Shown: in pieces, positions 55,699-64,000 of the stretch
Numbering within the stretch: position 1 is the stretch's first letter
How the letters are laid out: the number at the start of each line of letters is the position of its first letter
NCBI RefSeq assembly: GCF_019578655.1
Contig: NC_063258.1
Span: 17,240,802 to 17,304,801, forward strand
Source: Ricinus communis
Taxonomy: Eukaryota > Streptophyta > Magnoliopsida > Malpighiales > Euphorbiaceae
Direction: 5' to 3'
Length of the DNA stretch: 64,000 nucleotides
Position numbers and translations under genes: made by a program
Notes under the pieces: generated by a model
The model's input: the letters and a program-made list of their open reading frames with translations, nothing else
Databases searched by the model: none
What the model was told of the DNA's origin: nothing

Positions 55699-56475
55699 TA
55701 AACTGAATTCGTCATCGGATTAGCACCTTCAAAATTAAAAGGAGATAAATTAGAAACATTAAAGGTGCACTAACATTATACTCTCTTCGAGGGTCCATCT
55801 CCTCTTGCTTGCAACTTAGAACTCCTTTGAAGAGGAAACCTCTCCTTGTGCATATGAAACCACACTCTATCACCAGGTTCAAACATAACTTGTTTTTTTA
55901 CCTTTGTTGTGATGATGCGCGGCTTGCTCATTTCTCTTGTCAATTTGCTGCCTTACCTTTTCATGAAGTTGTCTAACATATTCGGCCTTATTAGAACCAT
56001 CCAAGTTAGCACTCTCTTGTAATGGCAAAGGTAATAAATCCAAAGGAATTAATGGATTAAAACCACAAACAACTTCAAAAGGGCTACAATGGGCAGATGA
56101 ATGAACACTCCTATTATATGCAAACTCTACATGAGGTAAGCAATCTTCCCAAGATTTGATATTCTTTTTTACAATGGCACGCAATAATTGTCCTAAGGCC
56201 CTATTAACCACTATAATGTAGCCATCCATTTGAAGGTAGCAAGTAGTAGAAAATAATAGTTTAGTACCTAACTTAGTCCACAACGTCTTCCAAAAATAGG
56301 ACAAATATTTTGCATCCCTATCACTAACAATAGCCTTAGGCATGCCATGCAAACATACTACTTCTCTAAGGAATAAATTAGCAATATGTGATGCATCATC
56401 GGCTTTATAACAAGCAATAAAGTGTGCCATTTTACTAGATCTATCAACCACCATAGTAAATACTATCATTTCCAT
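55699..56475 (-). pseudogene. Element Z integrase core and C-terminus (broken)
   Basis: The open part 55,879-56,475 (198 codons) has [16 protein letters not shown], the second catalytic Asp in [12 protein letters not shown], and [22 protein letters not shown]. The expected Glu before VVNR is Ile (GYIIVVNR), so the triad is broken. Beyond 55,879 another frame has [20 protein letters not shown] and then a deletion joins GDGPSKR to FNVSNLSPFN. Upstream of 56,475 the cysteine pair of the zinc site and the first catalytic Asp are missing or unreadable. Confidence 0.85.
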
Positions 56476-56628
56476 GCCTACATCTTGGCAATCCTATGCT
56501 AAAAAGAAACATCAACCAAGGTGAAATAGAAATAGGCAATGGCATATACAATCCATGGGGCTTGCTTTTAGACTTAGCACGTAAAAGAACAACACAGCAT
56601 AATATTTCTCAACATCAACACACATTTT

Positions 56629-57317
56629 TTACCAATAAAAGTGCTCATGCAACATATCTAAAGTCTTAGCAACACCAAAATGCTCCATTGATCCTCCCTC
56701 ATGCGATTCTTTTAAAAATAATCTATGCATAGAATAATTAGGCACACATAATCGATTATCCTTAAATAAGTAGCCATCATTCCTATAATATTTATCAAAA
56801 GCTCCATGCTCGCATGCATCATACACACTTCCAAAATTAGGATCATCAAGATAATGTTCTTTAAGCAATTCAAATCTAATCAATTTAGAATGAAGTGTGT
56901 TAATCAAGGCATACCTCCTAGAGAGTGCATCATCCACCATATTATCCTTACCCAACTTATATTTGATCACATAAGGAAAAGTCTCTATAAATGAACTCCA
57001 AGTTGCATGCCTTTTGTTCAACTTATCTTGACTCTTCAAATGGTTTAAGCTCTCATGATCAGTATGAATTACCAACTCCTTTGGCAATAAATAATGCTGC
57101 CATGTCTCCAACACCTGCACTAATGCAAACAACTCCTTATCATATGTGGGATAATATAGTTTGCACCACTAAGCTTTTCACTAAAATAGGCAATTGGCCT
57201 ACCATCTTGCATCAATACAGCTCCAATTCCAATAGTAGAAGCATCACATTCAATCTCAAAAGTAGAATCAAAATTAGACAAAGCAAGTAAAGGAGCATTA
57301 ATCAATTTATCTTTCAA
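56629..57317 (-). pseudogene. Element Z RNase H and integrase zinc domain (frameshifted)
   Basis: 57,120-57,317 carries the RNase H start (FEIECDASTIGIGAVLMQDGR, first catalytic Asp). A frameshift near 57,150 leads to 56,629-57,132 with [25 protein letters not shown] (Asp in TDHE) and the [11 protein letters not shown] block, where the family usually has Ala before DALSR. NRLCVPN and the first half of the integrase zinc domain follow ([12 protein letters not shown], two His). The Cys half is absent. Confidence 0.85.
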
Positions 57318-57408
57318 AACCTGAAATGCCCTATCTTGTGCCTCTCCCTATTTAAAACCTACATGCTACTTAATAGGGGGCGGTAAGGGTAGAAAAATTC
57401 CTAACAAG

Positions 57409-57775
57409 TCACCTACATAAGCTAGTTAGGCCATGAAAAGATCTCACCTCTCTCACACTCTTAGGTGTCGGCCAAAAAGCAATAGCCTCTACTTTTTCTT
57501 TATCTACCTCAATCCTATTAGCACTAACAACAAATTCAAGAAAAACTATCTTAGGAGTGCAAAAGTCACACTTGCCAAGTTTGGCATAAAGTTTTTCTCC
57601 TTGCAAGACATCAAATAAAATCCTAAGATGCTCTAAATGCTCATGCATGGAATTGCTATAGACTAATATGTCATCGAAATACACAAAAATAAAATTGTCG
57701 ATAAAAGGATGTAAAACATGGTTCGTATGTCTTATAAAGGTATTACGGCATTAGTTAGCTCAAAAGGCATCAATA
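57409..57775 (-). pseudogene. Element Z reverse transcriptase, partial
   Basis: Only the end of the palm and the thumb remain: MPFELTNA near 57,770, catalytic box VYFDDILVYS at about 57,655-57,684, then EHLRILFDVLQGEKLYAKLGKCDF and VREVRSFHGL. The fingers and first catalytic Asp are missing because the element is truncated here. Confidence 0.87.
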
Positions 57776-57789
57776 AGGGAGTTTGTGCC

Positions 57790-58248
57790 TAATTAGCTCT
57801 ATAAAAGATGGCACATGCGTGCGACTTAAAGAAACTAGGGTTTCTTACTCCTAATGGATGAATACATAGTATTTTAGGAGTATTATGATTTTATTTTTAG
57901 TTATCTTTTTTAGTTAGGATGTTTATCTCTATCCTATTATGAATTTTCAAGTTCATTGATTAATTGATGATTAATATATTTTGTGAGTTTATACTCTATT
58001 CTTAGTTCTTATTTAAAGCTAAATCGAACTTATCCAGCAATTCATTATTTGTGGCGTTCAAATTTGACTTATCAATTTAGAAGCCATACTAAATTGTGGC
58101 GTCTTCTACCTCTAATACCTTAGATTTGATAGTTTAATATACTTGAAGGGTCTAAAGTTTCTATTGATCTGGTTCTATATAGATCTTGAGCAAAGAAATC
58201 AAACTTGTATACGGGTTTAATCCTTTGATATAGGTTAGGTTCATATCA
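57790..58248 (+). mobile_element. LTR-5, 3' part
   Basis: Forward LTR sequence ending gttaggttcatatca at 58,248, followed by reverse R1. It contains ttagttatcttttttagttagg, like LTR-1 and LTR-2, so it belongs to the same broad group. Its start is cut off by the junction with element Z. The last 118 bases or so match 34,640-34,757. Confidence 0.65.
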
Positions 58249-59270
58249 CAACTCCTCTCTAGTTCTTGATTTGATTTTAGTTTATTCATCTTTATTTATT
58301 TATTTACTCATATTTAGCTTCTAGTTTCTTCTTCTTATGGAATGAGGGCTTTCACACTGTGAAAACTGCATGCAATCGAATATTTGAGGCTAGTGAGCAT
58401 ATTATTTAAGTTTTCTACTTTACAAAGAATTAAGTTACGGGTTCATTCAAGAACTTTATAGAGTTATGAAGATCTGCACTAGCGAACCTAGACTTATTGC
58501 TCATGTCATTCCTTTCTTTTATGTTCTTTATCTACTGTTATGTTTAAATTAATTCGATTCGATCCTTATGCTTAGCCATGGAAGAGAATAAAGAAGGTTA
58601 GCTATGGAAGAGAATAAAGAACTTGTGATTTCTTTCCTTATCAGATCTGAAATCCTACCTATGTTCTCATTTGTTCTTTTCTTTTGTTCGTCTCTTTCTA
58701 ATCGATGTCTTATATGATGGTTTGATTTTATTTGGCGAGTATAAATAGTAGTGTTGAGTTAAATCATGTGGAAGTGACAATTATAGGCACCAATCCAATG
58801 CTTGGACAAATACAGTGAAAGAAAATTAGTTGATCGAGTATTGATATCATTCTTCAAATGATTGTAAATAATTTTTTAGGGGAAAGAGGAAATGCCGAGA
58901 ATCGATTCATGATATACACCAATAGGATCTCCATCATTCCTTATTCCTCTAGGCACGAGGACTCTTGATGACACAAGGATTGGCAAAAGGAATCATGTGA
59001 ATGCAATTAAAAAGCCTAACTTGTGGCTTTGGGAATTGGCTTGATGATCAAGCAAGATGAGATGTAAATCCACGTGCATAAGGGAGAAATCATGTTGTTT
59101 TCAATAAATCCGAGTGTAATAAAAGTGGAAATGTGAGCATTTTGATGTTTAAGACACATATAATGAATACTCTAGGTCAGAGTGTTACTATTAGGTAGGC
59201 CCACACAAATATTTCCTTATTTTTGTTAATTGGCTCATAAATTTAGGACTACGAGAGTGGTTAACCAGTC
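58249..59270 (-). repeat. R1 monomer, reverse (duplicate of 34,758-35,715)
   Basis: Follows the first copy almost base by base from caactcctctctagttcttgatt to the inversion junction. One visible difference is a short duplication of agccatggaagagaataaagaa near 58,577-58,620. Confidence 0.78.
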
Positions 59271-60636
59271 CTTATAATAATCCTTATGTCATTAGGAGTA
59301 CTCATGCCTTGAGGAACAAGGAATGACGGAGATCCCAAATTTTATGAACCAATTTAATAAAAATAAAGGGAAATTCATGTGGGCGTACCTAATGACACTC
59401 CAAATCAAATTACTTAATTATATGTATCCCAAATATAACAAAAATCTCGCAATCCTTATTATATTATGCTTGGATTCATTTATAACATTATGGTTTCTCC
59501 CTTATGCAAGTGGATTTACATCTTGTCCTGCTTGATCCAAAAGCTAAGCCGCAATGCTATCGGTCAAGTTTATCAATTGCATTTCTAAGATTCCTTATGC
59601 CAATCCCTGTGTTATCTTGTTTCATTGTGCTTAGAGGAATAAGGAATGATGGAGATCCTAATGTTATAAATCCTGAATCATAATATTTTTTCGTGACTCG
59701 ATTCTCATCGTTCTCTCTTTCCTCCAAAAGATTCGTCTATGATCATTCGGAGAATGATATCAACACTCGATCAACTAATTTTCTTTCTTCATATTCCTCT
59801 AAGCATTTGGTTGATGCTTATGATTGCCGCTTCCACGTGCTTTCACCCAACAATCGTGTTTTTGCTCTTTAAATAAAACCAAATCATCATACTAAACAGA
59901 GATTAAAAAGAGAGATACAAAAGAAACAAACAAAATGAGAATATAGGTAGGATTTTAGATTTGATAAGGAAATAAATCACAAATTATTTATTCTCTTTCA
60001 TACGGCTAAGCATAAAGATTAAATCGAAAATTTAAATACAAGTATAGACAAAGAACATAAGACAAAGGAAGGACATGAGGGATAAGTCTATGCTCACTAG
60101 CGCCAGTGTTGATAAGTCCATAAGTTTCTTGAAAGAACCCATAACTTGATTTCCTGTAAGGTAGAAAACTGAAATAATATGCTCATTAGCCCCAAGAATT
60201 CAGTTGCATGCAATTTTATAGTGCGAGAACCCTCATTTCATTAGAAGAAGAGACTAGAAGCTAAATATGAATAAATAAATAAATAAATATTAATAAACTA
60301 ATTTTAAATCAAGAACTAGAGAGGAGTTGAGTGGGAAACAACTTTCACAATCCCAAATTTTACGAGCCAGCTTAACAAAAATAAGGGTAAATTCGGGTGG
60401 GGCTACCTAAAGACACTCCGACCCAAATTACTTCATTATATGCATTTCAAACATCAAAGTGCTCGAATTTTGGCCTGTTTTATGCTTGGATTAGTCGAAA
60501 ATAATATGATTTCTCCCTTATGCGCTTCGATTTACATCTCTCATGCTTGATCATCAAGTTAAGCCCCAATGCCACCGGTCAAGCTTGTTAATTGCATTCC
60601 CATGATTCCTTACTCCCAACCATGCATCATCTAGAG
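59271..60636 (+). repeat. R1 block, forward (duplicate of 35,716-37,0xx)
   Basis: Forward R1 after the inversion junction, landmark near 59,775. It keeps about 60 bases near 60,315 (gagaggagttgagtgg...) that the other copy has lost. It ends in TAGAG (60,632-60,636), the left duplication of the solo LTR. Confidence 0.78.
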
Positions 60637-63426
60637 TGTAATACCCGAATTTTTTTTAATAATAATAATATTAATAATAATTAATAACGAGTTTTATTTA
60701 AATTAATATTATTTTTTTATTAATTTAATTGCGATGATTTAAAATAGAATTTCAATGCTAGATAAAAATAAGGGAGTTATTTTTCTATATCTAATTAATT
60801 AAGTAAATTTCTTAGAAAATGAATTATATTCTTGGTCACTTAATTTTCTCTCCATATGAATATATGAATTAAATTCTATATTTAAAAATTATGAAAGAAT
60901 TAGTAAATAATATTTTTATAAAAGAATTTATTAGGGAATGGCAAATTTTAATTAGCAAATGGTGTTAATTTTAATTGAAAAATAGTTAGCAAATTGATTA
61001 TTTAAAATTAATTAAGTATTAGGATTAAATTAATAATTAATTTTTAAATAACGGTTAAAAATATAATTGCTCTAGTTTGGAGTTTAAATGAAAATTTGTA
61101 TGGTTGGTATTCTTGTAATTAAATGTGTCGGTAAAGGTATTTTAGTAATTTCATATTTAAAAGTAAGGGTAAATATGTAATTCTATATTTTAATAATTAT
61201 AATTTGGCCCAAAATAAATAGTTACGGGCTTAATTGAAAAGCTGAGAAAGTCGGAGGGTTAAACGGAAATTTTACAGGGGGAAATTGTTAGCAATTAAAA
61301 AGATGAGGGACTAAATGGTTATTAAGCAAAAATTAGAGGACCTATTGGCGATAAAGAAAAAGAAGAAAAGAAGGAGAAGAAGTTCGACGGGGGTGACGAA
61401 GGGGAAAGGAAGAAAGGAGCTTGGTCAGTGGTGGCCGTCGGGCCGGTAGTAAGAAACGAGTTGTGAAAAAAAAATTGGGAGGCTTCGCCGACATCGTGCG
61501 TGGCATTTCCAGCGTCGGTAGCCACTGTTTTTGGTGCCAAACAACTTCCCTCGACTTGAGCTTAAATTTGGCGGTGGTAGTGACGCAAATGGTGGTCGAA
61601 GTTAGAGATTACGGTGAAGAGAGAAAAATAGGGGGCAGTTTGGCTTTCTCTCTTTTTCCAGCGAGTTCCGGCGAGGGATGGCCTATCAGAGGGCATATTC
61701 AGACTCCCCTCAGCTCAAGCTTTCCAACGGCACTAGTTTCGCGGCAATCAGACTACGTTTGAAAATCGACGACCAAGATCATCCATAAATTTCTCCGGAT
61801 GATTGGGGGTCGGATCGGAGGATCAAAAGCTGAAATCGTCATCAGTGCATTGTCTCGAGTCCATAGGCGCACTCGGATTATCGATCAGACTCCGGCAGCT
61901 GGAGGCGAGTCGACCGAGTGATCAAGCGTCTCGGTAATTCTCTAGCCATTGATTTTAGAGTTCATTGATAAAAAATTGATATGATTAACTATTGTGTTGA
62001 GCATTAGAAATATTATGTGAGGATTGTTAGTTAAAATATTGGTTTGTCAGACCGTCTGCCAATAATTGTGATTTGTGATGTGTGGCAGAGTCGGGAAAAA
62101 TAATGAAGTCTTGGTGGCCCGACTCCTGTTAATTAATTGTTGAAATATTTGAAGTGTTTTTTAGCAGGTCTTGGACCCGTTATATAGGGGGTAGACATCT
62201 GTATTTAGGGGAGGTTCTGTCAAATTTTTGATATAAATTATTTGAGTCTAAACTCTTAGATAGTCAGTTCTAAGAGTCTAGGCTTAGGGTTATTTATTAA
62301 ATGTTATACTTTACTGATTGAATTGTTCCTGTGATTGGATAATCTGCCAGTTCAAAATCGTTCCACCCGAGGCATCGGAGCAGAGCTAGGAGGTCGCCAG
62401 AACTGTGAGTTGAAGTCATATATCTGTTTTGCATGTGTCATGCTAAAGTTTTACACGACAATTTTGATTAAATGAATTAAGATTTTAATTATTTATTTGA
62501 TTACTATTTATATATGTATCATCTTCTACATTATAGCTATTGTAATTCCATGTTGATTCTATATGAGACGGTAGTAGAACATGCCACCTGATGGGTTGCA
62601 TCAGGACCGCGTGCGCACCGGTATGACTCTCAGTCAAGTAGTAAAAGTATGATTTAGGGCTTGCCCTGGTCGAGTTTAACTCTCTGGGCTGAGTAGAGTG
62701 TGTTTGTCAGAGGAAATGTCCCTGGTCGAGCATTGCTCTCTGGGTGCCGGCCTTATTGGAAATTTAAGTGACCAGACTTTATTTAAGGAACCTGGTCGAG
62801 CTTCACCCTCTGGGCGCCAGTTCTGTTCGAATGAGAAAGCCGAGACTGTTAGTGTTGGGGTTAGGGTTCTACTGAGGTACTCCGTCCTGTAGTATAAAGA
62901 AAAATTTATTTTAATTTACAGATAGCATGACACGTATTTTTGCATGACTTAATATTTTATTTTAATTAAACAAATGTTTTATTGAAGTGTTTGTGTTCAT
63001 TTTTGGATATATGATTTTAACTCACTCTCGAGATTGACAGTCTCAATTTCACTACTTTTCAGGTGTTGGTAGTTTTTCTACAATTCTTTTCATCTAATAG
63101 CCCGATTCCTTCATCTCCGGGTTAATGTAACTGATATTTTATTGGTATATTGAATTTAAAATTTCTAGAATCTCCACAGTAGAAATTTTAGATTTATCAT
63201 TTTATGATTTTATGTAAATTAAGATCTTGCCTAATTATGCTGGCAGACCGAATTTAATATATAGTACTTGATGATTTATGGTTAATTGTGAAAAAGTGCT
63301 AATGGACAAAGTCCGGATTACATTTTGTTTGAGTTAGTGAATAGTTAGGCTTACTACGAGATTTGGTGGCCTTACGCCTACCAATTCTCTAGTGCCAGTC
63401 ACAGGTCCACAGATCAGGTCGTGACA
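60637..63426 (+). mobile_element. 2.8-kb solo LTR, chromovirus (Tekay/Del) type
   Basis: Begins TGTAATACCCGAATTTT and ends GGTCGTGACA, termini typical of Tekay/Del LTRs. Flanks are TAGAG (60,632-60,636) and TAAAG (63,427-63,431), one base apart. The matching R1 copy at about 37,045 lacks the insert, which confirms the limits. There are three parts: AT-rich with AAT runs (to about 61,360), a more GC-rich part (61,380-61,930), and a part with a triple repeat (62,665-62,820). No coding region is supported; a 113-codon frame at 61,421 has no recognisable domain. Confidence 0.87.
62665..62820 (+). repeat. Triple CCTGGTCGAG repeat inside the solo LTR
   Basis: Units beginning cctggtcgag at 62,665, 62,721 and 62,791 each continue to a ctctctgggc- or ccctctgggc-type end about 18 bases on. 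Spacings are 56 and 70 bases. Confidence 0.8.
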
Positions 63427-63928
63427 TAAAGTCCTCGTGCCTAGAGGAACAAGGAAGGATGGAGATCCTAGTGGTGCAAATCATGAGTCAGAATATTTGG
63501 GCATGCCTCGATTCTCGGCATTTCCCCTTTCCTCTAAAAGATTCCTGTGGCGATCATTTGGAGCATGAAGCAATATACAATCAACTAATTTTCTTTTTTT
63601 GCATTCGTTGAAGCATTGGATTGGTGCCTATGATTGCTGCTTCCACAAGCTTTCACTCAACACTCGTGTTTAAGCTCCCTATATAAAATCAAACCAACAT
63701 ACTAGACAAAGATTAGAAAGAGAGACATAAAAGAAACAAACAAAATGAGAATATGGGTAGGATTTCAGATCCGATAAGGAAAGAAATCACAAGTTCTTTA
63801 TTCTATTCCATATGGCTAAGCGTAAGGATCAAATCGAACTGATTTAAACACAAGCATAGATAAAGAACACAAGAGAAAGGAAGGACATGAGGGATAAGTC
63901 TATGCTTGCTGGCACAAGTGTTGATAAG
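63427..63928 (+). repeat. R1 block, forward (duplicate of 37,045-37,552)
   Basis: R1 resumes at the right duplication and follows the first copy through gtgtttaagctccctatataaaa to gtgttgataag, where LTR-2 begins in reverse. Confidence 0.78.
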
Positions 63929-64000
63929 TGATATGAACGTGACTAACTTGTGCTAAACCTATATTCAATGTTGATGTCTTCACCAAGGATCATTCACCTA
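63929..64000 (-). mobile_element. LTR-2 copy, reverse, cut by the window end
   Basis: Begins TGATATGAACGTGACTAAC at the same R1 base as the LTR at 37,553, and runs out of the window. Confidence 0.75.

Larger units (their letters stand above)
54977..57775 (-). mobile_element. Element Z: 5'-truncated Ty3/gypsy element
   Basis: Reading in reverse, a partial pol (RT from within the palm, RNase H, integrase) is followed by a polypurine tract and a 3' LTR. It starts abruptly near 57,775 beside an LTR of another family in the opposite orientation. Gag, protease, 5' LTR and primer site are missing. Sequence similarity and the polyprotein end group it with the LTR-3 and integrase fragments at 40.9-42.5 kb. 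Confidence 0.85.

Noticed and set aside
61421..61762. A 113-codon frame in GC-richer DNA as a host gene
   Set aside because: It lies wholly inside a solo LTR bounded by a target-site duplication, overlaps an opposing frame and has no recognisable domain.
1..64000. rRNA genes, tRNA genes and telomere repeats
   Set aside because: I looked for conserved rRNA stretches, cloverleaf boxes and TTTAGGG runs and saw none that could be supported.

Overview
The window is repeat-dense plant nuclear DNA with no host gene that I can support. Every protein family I recognise is a retrotransposon protein: Athila-type and chromovirus Ty3/gypsy Gag, protease, reverse transcriptase, RNase H, integrase and chromodomain. 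Primer-binding sites match plant tRNA-Asp or resemble initiator tRNA-Met. The composition is AT-rich and satellite-like tandem DNA forms the background. This points to pericentromeric or other heterochromatin of a flowering plant, probably a eudicot; the species cannot be fixed from this sequence.

Background. Most of 1-11,155 and 34,758-64,000 outside the insertions is one tandem repeat family, called R1 here. Its monomer is about 0.9-1.05 kb, with shortened forms of about 0.57 kb, and it runs in both orientations. The forward sense contains gatcaactaattttctttct followed by ccaagcattggatc. A second, unrelated tandem array with a 39-bp period flanks the largest element (11,872-12,462 and 34,332-34,575).

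Centre (12,463-34,331). An Athila-type element, X, lies in the 39-bp array. It has 1.44-kb LTRs, target-site duplication ACAAC, a tRNA-Asp primer site, broken gag-pol and a degraded env-like region. A 9.3-kb chromovirus (Tekay/Del-like), Y, sits inside the end of its integrase gene in the opposite orientation, with duplication ATTAC, 2.2-2.3-kb LTRs and an unbroken RNase H-integrase-chromodomain frame. Y's LTRs are almost identical, so Y is the youngest large event.

Flanks. R1 carries many other LTR elements. These include two solo Athila-type LTRs (6,017-7,415 and 8,943-10,339) and a 2.8-kb solo chromovirus-type LTR (60,637-63,426). A 787-bp solo LTR splits an integrase fragment (41,539-42,325), and a 3.0-kb internally deleted element has both LTRs and duplication CCTTG (43,859-46,882). 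A 5'-truncated element lies at 54,977-57,775, and further LTR pieces (called LTR-1 to LTR-6) are rearranged. Several of these LTRs carry an array of AGGANTCCT-like motifs near their start.

Large-scale structure. About 1-2,958 is repeated in inverted orientation at about 51,834-54,800. About 34,640-37,552 is repeated directly at about 58,130-63,928, and the second copy has gained the 2.8-kb solo LTR. An inversion junction inside R1 occurs three times (near 5,822, 35,715 and 59,270). Two LTR copies face each other at 37,553-38,620 and would fold into a long hairpin. I found no convincing new biological system. The most unusual items are the R1 family, the 39-bp array, the LTR motif arrays, the hairpin, and two short segments of unknown origin (1,100-1,413 and 2,264-2,423).
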